Assembly (NCBI RefSeq): GCF_003260195.1
Contig: NZ_QEIH01000007.1
Span: forward strand, 1 to 64,000
Direction of reading: 5' to 3'
DNA: 64,000 nt
Source: Lutibacter citreus
GTDB lineage: Bacteria > Bacteroidota > Bacteroidia > Flavobacteriales > Flavobacteriaceae
Shown piece after piece: positions 26,638 to 35,563 of the stretch. The notes under the pieces were generated by a model. It ran no database searches. It had not been told where the DNA came from and worked only from the letters and a program-made list of their open reading frames with translations. Each line of letters begins with the position of its first letter. The first letter of the stretch is position 1. A program made the position numbers and the translations under genes.

Positions 26638-27006
26638 ATGAAGAAAATTATTAATTATAGCATTTATCTCGTTTTTATTTTTGGTATTCTAGGTGCCGGA
26701 AACTTGGCCTATACGGAATTTTTACATGAAGGAACCTGCCCTAAATTAGGTGTAATACCAGCTTGTTATATTATTTTCGGTTGTTTGTTAATTCCTTTTG
26801 TTGCCCATATTTTTAATAAAGGAAAAGTGATTTATTTTTTGTTCACCTTAGTTGCTTTGGCTATTGCAACTTATGCAACTATGGGTCAGTTATTAGGAAA
26901 TATACAATGCCCAAAAATGGAAAACGGTTTTCCAATGTGCTATATTTCCTTTGGAATTTTCTTTAGTTTGGTGACTTTAAAAATACTTCAAGGCAGGAAA
27001 ATATAA
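26638..27006 (+). CDS. Four-helix membrane protein with paired cysteines
   Basis: A 122-residue protein from the ATG at 26638 (MKKIINYSIYLVF); an upstream in-frame start inside the previous gene is less likely. Four membrane helices frame two similar loops, EGTCPKLGVIPACYIIFG and NIQCPKMENGFPMCYISFG, each with a Cys pair. The duplicated CP...CYI..G pattern suggests internal duplication and a thiol or quinone-linked redox role, comparable in layout to VKOR or DoxX-type proteins but not assigned. Last gene of the plus-strand block. Confidence 0.65.
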   Translation: MKKIINYSIYLVFIFGILGAGNLAYTEFLHEGTCPKLGVIPACYIIFGCLLIPFVAHIFNKGKVIYFLFTLVALAIATYATMGQLLGNIQCPKMENGFPMCYISFGIFFSLVTLKILQGRKI

Positions 27007-27034
27007 TAATTTTAGCTTTAAAATACCAAATCTA

Positions 27035-27052
27035 ACAGGTTTTAAAACCTGT
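27035..27052. terminator. 18-bp perfect palindrome ACAGGTTTTAAAACCTGT
   Basis: Twenty-eight bp after the stop of the preceding gene. This palindrome type recurs widely in flavobacterial genomes; here it could terminate the plus-strand operon or be a repeat element. Confidence 0.45.
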
Positions 27053-27054
27053 AA

Positions 27055-27195
27055 GCAAACATAAAAAAGAGATCTTTTACTAAAGACGAAATGAGAGCCG
27101 CAATGAAACGACGAGGCGAATTTATGCATCGAGACGGCAACGCAAAATTAATGACGGCAGCCGAATTGATAAAGTTAGGTAATGAACAGAAATAA
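27055..27195 (+). pseudogene. 3' fragment of an unidentified gene
   Basis: An open frame of 46 codons without its own upstream start ends at TAA 27193-27195. It has a protein-like sequence (FTKDEMRAAMKRRGEFMHRDGNAKLMTAAELIKLGNEQK), basic and helical. It sits immediately before relic repeat copy 2, so it is probably the tail of a mobile-element gene left when the element decayed. Identity not recognised. Confidence 0.45.
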
Positions 27196-27213
27196 ATGGC
27201 TAAGGTGTTACGG

Positions 27214-27463
27214 CTAATTACCTGCACGGATGTTTGTACTTTGTTCAGCTGTTTGTTTTGGAAACGAATTTCAATTGTTGCTATTATGATGAGATTTTGA
27301 ACACATTTCGACTCCGCTCAATGACCGTTGATAGTGACGAAAGTTAGCGCAAAGGCTAAAAGTAAGTACCACCTTTTCGGTGGTTCTTACTGTGCGGTAA
27401 TTGGAAGCTTTATGCAATGAAGTGCTAACGGAATGGAATAGTGCTGGAGATGTGGGAAAATAA
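27214..27463. repeat. Relic repeat, copy 2 of 2
   Basis: Homologous to 12136-12353 in the same orientation. It contains hairpin CCACC-TTTTC-GGTGG (27369-27383), with one base pair changed compared with copy 1. A degenerate hairpin repeat with the CATTTCGACTCCGCTCAATGAC core lies at 27287-27340 inside it. It lies directly before the 3' end of the HNH gene of the defence locus. Confidence 0.75.
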
Positions 27464-27529
27464 TTCGTGTTGAACAACCGAGTATTTCTAGCTTGTTGAA
27501 TTATTATAAATTTTGAAATAATTCTAATT

Positions 27530-28408
27530 TTAGATTTCGTTAGCTAAGAACTTCGTTCTATGAAGTTTTAAATACACTTCCATTTTGAGGTTATGAAAAT
27601 TTAATGTCATATTTTCATTAATATTCAATTTATGTAAATCTGTTTCATTCATTCGTTTTGATAACATTATTTTCCCTGAATTATCAAATGATATTAAAAA
27701 CTTATCAAATAATTTATGAATTGTAGGTGTTAGTATAATGCCGTTATTCAAATCGTAATATTCATTATTATCGCATTCACAAAAGGGTTTTATATGACAA
27801 GCCTCTAACAACTCTTTTTTTGAAATATTTGTTAAGCCACATTTATTCTCCCATTTCCCCATCAAGTTATCTCTATATTTAGTTTGAGATGTTCTAATCT
27901 TTACGATTGCTTCTTTATAAGCTATTGGATTTTGATGGTTCGCTAGAATAATGGAATCTAACTCGTTATTAAAATTAATTGCTTCTAAGTTATCTGAATA
28001 TTTTAACTTTTTTGAAACTGAAGATTTTAAATGCTCAATAAATAAAAGCTGAATTAAATCATCAATATCTTTTAAAGAATTTAAATTAATGGTGATTTCG
28101 TTAGCTGAATTGGTTTTAATTTGATTTTTAAAACGAAGCTGTAACTTTTCTGTTAAAAATTCATTAGGTTTTTTTCTAATGTAAAAAAGAAGATTTTCAT
28201 TATTAGTTATGAAGGCAAATAAGTTTACTACATTTTTTGAAAGCTTAAATCTAGCCCTAATTAATTCAGATTGTAATATAAAATTTGTACTCGTTTTTCC
28301 TTTTACTCCCTCTTTTGGATAAGATGTTAACAGGGTAAAATCTTTTGAATTAATTAAATTACTGACAAAATATTCTTGAAATTTATGTCCTTTGGTTGTG
28401 TTATTCAT
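27530..28408 (-). CDS. HNH endonuclease
   Basis: A 292-residue protein with a C-terminal HNH_2-type nuclease domain: CGLTNISKKELLEACHIKPF supplies the first catalytic His, LNNGIILTPTIHKLFDKFLI the Asn and second His. The N-terminal ~170 residues are not recognised and may bind DNA. As the last gene of the defence run, 54 bp after the CoiA-like nuclease gene, it could be a further effector nuclease or an addition to the McrBC unit. Confidence 0.8.
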   Translation of the reverse strand: MNNTTKGHKFQEYFVSNLINSKDFTLLTSYPKEGVKGKTSTNFILQSELIRARFKLSKNVVNLFAFITNNENLLFYIRKKPNEFLTEKLQLRFKNQIKTNSANEITINLNSLKDIDDLIQLLFIEHLKSSVSKKLKYSDNLEAINFNNELDSIILANHQNPIAYKEAIVKIRTSQTKYRDNLMGKWENKCGLTNISKKELLEACHIKPFCECDNNEYYDLNNGIILTPTIHKLFDKFLISFDNSGKIMLSKRMNETDLHKLNINENMTLNFHNLKMEVYLKLHRTKFLANEI

Positions 28409-28462
28409 TTTAAACTTAATTGGATATTTAAATTAATATTATCAAAGTAGCCTAAACATATT

Positions 28463-30016
28463 TTATGATTTCTCTATTTCATCCTTATATGTTTCCATAA
28501 ACCATTCTAAGGTTTTACCCTCTTTTCCATGTTCCCTTGTTAAAAATTTTTCTCTAATTGTTTTTTCAATTCCTTTTTCTTTTCTTTCAATTCTTTGGAT
28601 TTCTGATTTTTCAAATTCGATGTTAGCTTTAAATCCCTCCCAAATTGTACTCTCAACTCGTTCTTGCTCTATTCTAATGTCTCTAATGCTCCATTCAGCT
28701 GCTTCGATTTGGGAATTAACAGATGTTCGTATTTTTTCTTCAATGTTATCGTTCTTAATTCTAATTTCTTCGATTCCTCTTTCAATCATTTCTGTTTCTG
28801 GGCTAAATTGATCCCAAATTTCTTCTCCCATTCTGCTTTCATCAAGTCCAGCTCTTCCTTCGAATTTTTCTGTTTCTCTTTTAATATTGCAGATAAGAGT
28901 TTCCTCTCTGCTAATTTGGTATTGTATTGATTCTCTAATTCGCTGGTCGGAATTATATTCTTCGGTAGCTTGCTGAAGTTCTTGATTTTTATCGTTATAT
29001 CTTTTTTCCAAATCTCTGTATTTGATTTTAATTTGTCCGTGAGACTCTCTATTTCTATCAAGTGCTTCTTTTCTATATTGTTCTTCCAAATCTCCCAATC
29101 TTTTTTGAGCTGATTCTGTATTCCCCTTAACTCTTGATATTTCAGAGTTAAAGAGACGTTCAGTTCGTCTGTAAGATTCTGAACGTAAGCACTTGTTAAT
29201 GTTGCGTACAAGATTGTTAATTTTTGCTGCTCTGCAGGAGTAAGATTCTTCAAAAAGTTTTCTTTGGATTTCATCAATTGGTGGTACTCCTTCTGTATTT
29301 CCTTTGGGAATTGATATGTATTCGGTGTTTGCTTCGAGTTCATTATAAATCCATTTAAATTTTCTTGATGATTTTAATGCTTTTTCTATTTCTACTTCGG
29401 GTACTTTCGGAATAATTATTTGAACCGTATTTATACCTAAACGACTTAATTTTACTTTTTTTTCTTCTGATAATTTATGTGTAACCACAAATTCGATAAA
29501 CAATATTGCTTCATTTTTTTCATCAAAAAAAGTCACATCTGGTCTAACCAATAAATACCTATCTTCTATTTTTGGATTTTTACCATGTAGAATATTTCCC
29601 TGTTCATCTTCATAAAAAGTAAGTTCTGAAACAACTTTATGAGCTTTTATAGTTTCTCTGTCTTTTAAAAACATTTCTAAGCCCTCTTCTTTTAATGGAG
29701 GATACTTATAAATAGGAGGAACATTGATAAACTTAATACGGTTTAAAATAAAAGCCGCTAAACGTTCTCTGTAATTTCTACTAGCAACAACGCACTCAGT
29801 TTTTTCTTTATCAATATTTTTAGCGTGATGTCTAAAGTAAGATTGGTATTTAGGATTTTTAAATTTTACTGCCTGCATCTCCTTATCACACCCCATACAA
29901 TAGTACCCATTTGCACCGCTATTAGCATTGTTAATATGTATAGGCTCACCTTTTATATCCTTAGCCCAATCATTTTGATAATCACTTTTATTTTGTTCTT
30001 TTTCTTCATATGCCAT
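28463..30016 (-). CDS. CoiA-like nuclease with long coiled-coil tail
   Basis: A 517-residue protein. Residues 1-190 resemble CoiA-type competence nucleases: a zinc-finger-like set C40, C43, H63/H64, C75, then RPDVTFF (D160) and ILFIEFVVTHK (E175) in a PD-(D/E)xK-like arrangement. From about 255 to 500 it is a charged coiled coil; near the end a 28-29-residue unit repeats about three times (starting EEIWDQF, EEKIRTSV, ESTIWEGF). The codon third-position GC in the coil is about 24 percent by hand count, supporting this frame over a 185-codon overlapping one. It lies 19 bp after mcrC, so a coiled-coil nuclease partner of McrBC is likely. Confidence 0.75.
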   Translation of the reverse strand: MAYEEKEQNKSDYQNDWAKDIKGEPIHINNANSGANGYYCMGCDKEMQAVKFKNPKYQSYFRHHAKNIDKEKTECVVASRNYRERLAAFILNRIKFINVPPIYKYPPLKEEGLEMFLKDRETIKAHKVVSELTFYEDEQGNILHGKNPKIEDRYLLVRPDVTFFDEKNEAILFIEFVVTHKLSEEKKVKLSRLGINTVQIIIPKVPEVEIEKALKSSRKFKWIYNELEANTEYISIPKGNTEGVPPIDEIQRKLFEESYSCRAAKINNLVRNINKCLRSESYRRTERLFNSEISRVKGNTESAQKRLGDLEEQYRKEALDRNRESHGQIKIKYRDLEKRYNDKNQELQQATEEYNSDQRIRESIQYQISREETLICNIKRETEKFEGRAGLDESRMGEEIWDQFSPETEMIERGIEEIRIKNDNIEEKIRTSVNSQIEAAEWSIRDIRIEQERVESTIWEGFKANIEFEKSEIQRIERKEKGIEKTIREKFLTREHGKEGKTLEWFMETYKDEIEKS

Positions 30017-30035
30017 AGCGTAGCAATTTTGGATT

Positions 30036-31322
30036 TTATTTCATTACAATTTTCTCAAATATATCTTTCCCAATATCCAAATTGAGTTGGTTGTTTTCAT
30101 CTAAAACATTTATAAAACCAACTTTACATTGGTTTGTTCTATCATATTCAATTTCAACATCTTTTTCGTATTCTTTTAACTCTCTACCTTTATGATAATT
30201 TCCAAAGCCTTCTATTATTGATTTTGAGCTAGGATATAATAGCATACTTTTTTTTGCATCCCAATACATATTGTAAGCAAACATTTGTTTTAAGTCGTTA
30301 TCACTGGGTTTGTTGGCTTCAATAATTTTCCATTTAGTATCAATAATATAGGTTTCTGAAATATCACTGTTTTTATGTGTTATTACGATATCTGGTCGAA
30401 TTGTTCTGTTCTCCCAAAACTTTTGATTGTCTTGGGGAGATACGTTAAAAACCTCTGATTTACTTCGTATTAACATTCTATATATATATTCTTCCCACAA
30501 TTTATTCATATCAAATAACAGTGTTAACATATTCTCTTGACCCGAAATTATGTCTGGTGAATAGTTCAAAATTAACATTTTAGCTATTTGTAAAGCCTTA
30601 CTATAAGGCACTATTTTACGATTATCTTTTATCTGTTCAAAATGATGTTTTTGAATTGAGATTTCCTTAATTTCAGGAAAATTTAAATTAACCCTATTAA
30701 TACGATCACTTAGTATAGAATTATTTGTTAAGGATTTTAATATTGTTAATCCTCTCAATAAAATTTGATTGACAATATTCTCATAATCATAAATTTGATG
30801 ACTTGTGTAAAACCGTTCTTGATGAATTAAATTTTGTTGAATATTTTTATTGAAATCTAATCGACCCTTTAACGCTAAGATATTAGATGAATATTTACGG
30901 TATTTTTTAATTAACCCAACACGTAATAACTGCTCAACCTCATCTAAATACATTTCGAAATACAACTCTAATATTGAATTGTGTTTCTTTTTTAAATTAG
31001 CTTCAGACATTGAGGTTATATTTATATGTTTACATATTCGCAACATATTTATTAACGCTTTATGCCAAGTGTTATAGTCTTCTTTGATTGATTTATTTTT
31101 ATCTGTTTTTGGTAATATCTCAATGGTAAGCCCTCCTATTTGAATAACACCCACAAAATTTTTGAATTTTACACCATCACGAATTCCTGTAAAATAACAA
31201 TTGTCATTTTTATCATTGAATTCGTATAGTTTTTCCAGTTCTTTTTTTGTTAACTGACGATCTAACTCATCTTTGTGAATGGTGAGTTTTTCAAATTCAA
31301 ATACTTGTATTACTCTAGACAT
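30036..31322 (-). CDS. mcrC: McrC-like nuclease subunit
   Basis: A 428-residue protein of the McrBC 5-methylcytosine restriction family. The N-terminal half is the McrB-interacting region; the C-terminal nuclease has the PD-(D/E)xK set RPDIVI (D311) and YIIDTKWK (D328, K330). It is expected to stimulate McrB GTP hydrolysis and cut modified DNA. It lies 6 bp after mcrB. Confidence 0.92.
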   Translation of the reverse strand: MSRVIQVFEFEKLTIHKDELDRQLTKKELEKLYEFNDKNDNCYFTGIRDGVKFKNFVGVIQIGGLTIEILPKTDKNKSIKEDYNTWHKALINMLRICKHINITSMSEANLKKKHNSILELYFEMYLDEVEQLLRVGLIKKYRKYSSNILALKGRLDFNKNIQQNLIHQERFYTSHQIYDYENIVNQILLRGLTILKSLTNNSILSDRINRVNLNFPEIKEISIQKHHFEQIKDNRKIVPYSKALQIAKMLILNYSPDIISGQENMLTLLFDMNKLWEEYIYRMLIRSKSEVFNVSPQDNQKFWENRTIRPDIVITHKNSDISETYIIDTKWKIIEANKPSDNDLKQMFAYNMYWDAKKSMLLYPSSKSIIEGFGNYHKGRELKEYEKDVEIEYDRTNQCKVGFINVLDENNQLNLDIGKDIFEKIVMK

Positions 31323-31328
31323 TTAAAA

Positions 31329-34300
31329 CTAGTTTATTTCATAAATACTTTCAAAATTCCAATTTTCTTGAGGCGTAATTTCAAACACATTTCTTTCTAA
31401 TAAGTCATTTACAATTGAAGGATCGTATTCATCAAATTTTGCGAATTTCATTTCTGATTTATTATTTTTAGTAATAAATGAATTCCCTAATATTAACCCA
31501 ATTTTACCTAAATCACCGAAGAAATATTCTTCTAATAATGGAATAATTTCGTTTTCAAATACATTTATTAAATCTTCTTTTGTTTCAATAGCTAAAAAGT
31601 ATGAATGCCCAATTTTATGATCCTTATCAATTAACTTTTCAATTCGATTGTTAATGGTTTCTAAAATCTCTACCACATCAATTGTTCCTATTTTACCATT
31701 TTGTAATTTACTATCATTTAAAATTAATGACGCTTTTGGAGGCATTTCTTTAAAAGAAAAACGTCTTCTAAGCGCTGTATCTAAAGCTTCAATACTTCTA
31801 TCTGCAGTATTCATTGTTCCAATAATAAATACGTTTTGAGGTACTTTAAATTCCTTTTTCGAATAAGGAAGAATTACACTTAACTCTTCATCACCGCCAG
31901 CTCTTTTATCTTTTTCAATTAAAGTGATTAACTCACCGAATATAGATGATACATTCCCACGATTTATTTCATCAATAACTATGACATAATTTTTGGGGTT
32001 CTTTGGTAATCTAAGGGTATCTATCTTTTTTTCTTTTACAAAAAACTCTTTTTTAATTTCAGTTTTCAGTAGTTTATAAATGGTTTGTTGAGATAAGTTT
32101 TTATGATAAATATCTTTTGAAGCAATTTCTTTATCATTAAAAATCCACTCCACTTTTCTAAAATGATTGAAAGTAGGATTATTTGGGAATGGTGATTCAT
32201 CTCTGTATTCATAATCCCCAATAACTCTCCCAATAGCTCTTACATAATTATTACCGTGAGAAATGACTACAAAATTTCCATTTTTTAAATAGTTTTTAAA
32301 AAGGTTCATTGCCTGAATAGGAAAGGCTTCCAGATTATTATCTTTTCCAAAGGTTTTTAAATCTTTTTCATCTAAACCTGAAAAATCTAAATTATTTCCA
32401 AAACCTATGGAAATGCAATTATTTTGAGCACAATAGTCAAAAATATCCTGATCGTCATCCTGTTGTGAATTTCCTAAGGACATTTTGTAAAAATTGGATT
32501 GATTGAATTCTTCTTCAGAGATAGAAATTAAAGTATCTGAATTTACATCAACAGCCTTTAAGCTATCACTAGCCATCCTGCATATTTTTTTAAATACACC
32601 TTCTTGTATTTCATATTTTAAATATTCATCACCTTCTTTTGGTTCTGTTGGTTTTATACCTTCTACAAAATCCTCATAACTAAATGATTGATGAAAGGTT
32701 GTAAACGCAATTTGCCCATTTCCTTCGTTATCCGAATTTAGCAACAGTAATTTGAAGCGTTCTTTTAATTTATCTCTATTGTTTTTATTTAATTCATAAA
32801 AATCAGGATCTGCAATTTTAATAGCTTCATTTATGGTATGATATGTTTTACCTGTTCCAGGAGGGCCAAATAATATTTTGTTTAAAACTAAATTAGATTC
32901 TTTTTCCATAGTATTTGTATTCTTCTTAAAATTTAATATTGCTTCAAATTCTTCTTGAGTAGCCCTAAAATTGGTGCCCTGATTTCCAGCCTTAAAATTG
33001 GTGAATTCGGGCATATTTTTTAAGTCTTTCCATAAAATAGGACTATCAGCGAAATAATTTGTGATTTTTAACTTTACCCGTTCTGAACTTTTAGAATTTT
33101 GCGGTAATTTATAATACAATAATTCAAAATCCTCCTCTTCAAATTTATCAACTTTAGAAGTTACTTCAGCTAAAGCATAACAACCTGCATCTTCACCAGT
33201 TTGCCATATAATAACTTTATCATCTATTTTAATATTGGATTTATGCGCTGTAATTTTCCAACTTTTTAAATGACCTGCTTTTAATGCATTGGTAATATTA
33301 TAAATTGTTGGATTTCCCTGAAAGATCCAATAATTTGTTTTATCTCTTGTGTTATTCCATTTCCAAGCATCATAAGAAATTTCATAAAAAGGCTTTGAGG
33401 TTATTTGACGAATACTTTCTAGTATTTCTTGATATTCTGAGTAAGTATTGAAATTTGGATCAATACCAAAAATTTCTTTCAAATAAGGTTTTGTTGGTCC
33501 GTTTATTGGAAAAAAAGCATCAGGATATACATCAAACATTCCTTCAGATAGTTTTGTTTTACCCGTACTATTAATTGTTAAGATGTCTGAGAATTCTTCC
33601 TCAGAAATAGTATTATTTAATGTTTTTCTGAAAAAGGCCCAAAGTCTTGCAATTTCATTGTTGTTTCTAAATTCTTTAAAAGGAAACAAACAAACTTTTA
33701 ACGGTTGAACAGATGGAATACCAGTATCGTCTGTTGGTATAGTTAAGTGTAGTTTTTTAGCAATATTTTGTAAAATACTAAGTCTTCGATCAGGGCCATA
33801 TTTATAAATAAAAAAGAAAAATGTAAAAGGATCCATTTCTTTTAACTCTATTTCTTTGCCATTTTCTTCACCATCTTTAAAGCCTGACACACTTGCAGAT
33901 TTTAACAAATCTATTAATTCAAGTTGGTTATTTTCTTTTGTTAAAAGATATTGCGCTAATTCCTTATGTGTTTGAACCCACGTAAAGAGATTACTGCTTT
34001 TTGAATTATTTTTAGTATTAAACTTTTCTTCTAGAAATTTTACGTAATTATTTTTACCAACAACTGCTTTTGGAATTCCATTACTATGAAACTGATCATA
34101 TTCTATAAATTTAGGTTTTTTTAAGCGTTCTTTCTTTTTTAAGCTAAATAGAATTTGATTAATCAAACTAGAATAATTGGTTTCATTCACATTGAAAAAA
34201 TCTAGTTCTGGAAAAAACTCTTGAATTTCATTGAGACGTTCAATTACTGATTGTGTTGAACCTCCTAAATATTGATTGTAGGAGTCAGGAGCGTTTTTTA

Positions 34301-34610
34301 ATAACCAAGATGAAAATTCTAGTTTTGTATTTATCTTAGTTTCAATTTTTGTTTTTTCCTCAACTATAAAGCCATTGTCTCTTAATACTTGAAAGCATTC
34401 TGTATCGTCACCTCCTTTAAAGTAACGTTCAACTTTTCTACCGGAAGCGTAAAAATTAGCATAAGCCATTACGGCTTTTGGAGGATACTTTTTTCCTTTA
34501 AACAAAAGATCATATGATGTTGAGGGACCAAACCCCTTTGGCAACCCTTTTTCTTCAAAGTCTCTGATTCCAAATAGTATGTGCTCGGGTTTAACTTTAT
34601 CAAATAGCAT
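31329..34610 (-). CDS. mcrB: McrB-like GTPase with head, EVE and inserted PUA-like domains
   Basis: A 1093-residue motor subunit of a type IV restriction system. Domains in order: ScoMcrA-like head (1-86); helical linker region (90-420); EVE domain (about 427-563, TNYWIFQGNP... GCYALAEVTS); AAA+ GTPase with Walker A GPPGTGKT (582-589), Walker B VIVIDEINRG (876-885) and GTMNTADRS (931-939). Between Walker A and B sits an extra domain at about 705-830 (FYKMSLGNSQ... FVVISHGNNYVRAIGRVIGDY) that again looks PUA-like. Two or three potential modified-base readers in one McrB is unusual. The head module is shared with the pseudogene at 106-1059. Downstream genes: mcrC, coiled-coil nuclease, HNH. Confidence 0.9.
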   Translation of the reverse strand: MLFDKVKPEHILFGIRDFEEKGLPKGFGPSTSYDLLFKGKKYPPKAVMAYANFYASGRKVERYFKGGDDTECFQVLRDNGFIVEEKTKIETKINTKLEFSSWLLKNAPDSYNQYLGGSTQSVIERLNEIQEFFPELDFFNVNETNYSSLINQILFSLKKKERLKKPKFIEYDQFHSNGIPKAVVGKNNYVKFLEEKFNTKNNSKSSNLFTWVQTHKELAQYLLTKENNQLELIDLLKSASVSGFKDGEENGKEIELKEMDPFTFFFFIYKYGPDRRLSILQNIAKKLHLTIPTDDTGIPSVQPLKVCLFPFKEFRNNNEIARLWAFFRKTLNNTISEEEFSDILTINSTGKTKLSEGMFDVYPDAFFPINGPTKPYLKEIFGIDPNFNTYSEYQEILESIRQITSKPFYEISYDAWKWNNTRDKTNYWIFQGNPTIYNITNALKAGHLKSWKITAHKSNIKIDDKVIIWQTGEDAGCYALAEVTSKVDKFEEEDFELLYYKLPQNSKSSERVKLKITNYFADSPILWKDLKNMPEFTNFKAGNQGTNFRATQEEFEAILNFKKNTNTMEKESNLVLNKILFGPPGTGKTYHTINEAIKIADPDFYELNKNNRDKLKERFKLLLLNSDNEGNGQIAFTTFHQSFSYEDFVEGIKPTEPKEGDEYLKYEIQEGVFKKICRMASDSLKAVDVNSDTLISISEEEFNQSNFYKMSLGNSQQDDDQDIFDYCAQNNCISIGFGNNLDFSGLDEKDLKTFGKDNNLEAFPIQAMNLFKNYLKNGNFVVISHGNNYVRAIGRVIGDYEYRDESPFPNNPTFNHFRKVEWIFNDKEIASKDIYHKNLSQQTIYKLLKTEIKKEFFVKEKKIDTLRLPKNPKNYVIVIDEINRGNVSSIFGELITLIEKDKRAGGDEELSVILPYSKKEFKVPQNVFIIGTMNTADRSIEALDTALRRRFSFKEMPPKASLILNDSKLQNGKIGTIDVVEILETINNRIEKLIDKDHKIGHSYFLAIETKEDLINVFENEIIPLLEEYFFGDLGKIGLILGNSFITKNNKSEMKFAKFDEYDPSIVNDLLERNVFEITPQENWNFESIYEIN

Positions 34611-34639
34611 TTTTTTAATGTTTTAGCAGTTGTTACGGA

Positions 34640-35290
34640 TTAACTTAATTTAGCTAACACTTCTTTTTGTTTAGGTTTAATTATAAGTGCATTACGTCTT
34701 AAATCTAAGACTAAGTTAGGTTTGTTTTTTATCCAATTCAAACTTGGCGACTGCCCTTCAGGTGCATGACAGAAAGTTTTAAAAGCATTACAAGCTGTAC
34801 TTCTTTTTTTATTAAAATAGGTGCTTACCACATTTGCATATAACTCACTTAATGAGTCAGCGTCAACATTTTGAAACTCTAGACCTAATTCACCTTCAAT
34901 AATTTTTGTTGTTTTACATATACATTTGCATAGCGTCCATTTATTTAAATCTTTACTTTTAATGTATAAATCTTCATCTAAAACAGCATTGAATAGAAAT
35001 TCACTTTGAATGTCTTCATTACTAGGTTTCCCTAATCCAATTCTGTAATAAAGCACATCGCCAGCAGTCCCTATTTTTTCAAGTTTGAAATTTTTATGTC
35101 TTTTTTGTAAAGACGCTATTTTTTTGTCTGAAGAGAGCGGAATAGCTTTTACTTGTTTATTTTCTTCTATTATAAAGCTATCGTCATCACCTTGAATATA
35201 ATAGGTGTTAAAAGGCGCTAGGTTTATTACTTTTCCTGTTTTTTTATCAATTAGTAATCCGTTTTTAAATGTTATTTCAAAATTTTTCAT
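34640..35290 (-). CDS. Unknown protein (216 aa) in the defence run
   Basis: A soluble protein with a beta-rich N-terminal half (MKNFEITFKNGLLIDKKTG) and a helical C-terminal half containing Cys-rich CKCIC near 121-125. No family recognised. It lies between the frameshifted mini-gene (14 bp) and mcrB (29 bp), so it is co-transcribed with both. It could be an adaptor or regulator of either the vWA or the McrBC unit. Confidence 0.65.
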   Translation of the reverse strand: MKNFEITFKNGLLIDKKTGKVINLAPFNTYYIQGDDDSFIIEENKQVKAIPLSSDKKIASLQKRHKNFKLEKIGTAGDVLYYRIGLGKPSNEDIQSEFLFNAVLDEDLYIKSKDLNKWTLCKCICKTTKIIEGELGLEFQNVDADSLSELYANVVSTYFNKKRSTACNAFKTFCHAPEGQSPSLNWIKNKPNLVLDLRRNALIIKPKQKEVLAKLS

Positions 35291-35304
35291 AGTTGGGGTT
35301 ATAT

Positions 35305-35549
35305 TTATATTTTATAAATTGTTTGATCTTTGGCTCTTAAGTAATTTCTACCATCTGGTTTTTTACATACACGAACATTTTCTGTTTTAAATTTAGTGCC
35401 AATAGAATATGCCTTGCGTTCAGCTGCACTACATTCAATAACTATTTTTGTAGGCACCCCTTAAGAGGTCTAATTCTAATTCTGCCAGTTCCAATGTCTT
35501 TAAAACTTTCACATTCTACGTTTTCAAAGTAATTTCCAATTGTTAGCAT
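35305..35549 (-). pseudogene. Small gene with a frameshift (about 81 codons)
   Basis: From ATG at 35549 the frame reads MLTIGNYFENVECESFKDIG... RIRIRPLKG and then stops at 35442-35444. A one-base shift at the CTTAAGGGGTGCC run continues as VPTKIVIECSAAERKAYS... LRAKDQTIYKI to a TAA at 35305. Both parts have normal composition and the gene fills the space between its neighbours exactly (14 bp each side). An indel in the G run or a sequencing error is most likely; programmed frameshifting is less so, as no standard slippery heptamer is visible. Confidence 0.6.
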
Positions 35550-35563
35550 AGCTTTTTTATGAA

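Noticed and set aside
28786..29343. A 185-codon ORF on the same strand, overlapping the CoiA-like coiled-coil gene in another frame, with protein-like composition
   Set aside because: By hand count over about 90 codons the third-position GC is roughly 24 percent in the long frame and 41 percent in this one; the genome favours A/T there. The long frame also shows a 28-29-residue coiled-coil repeat.
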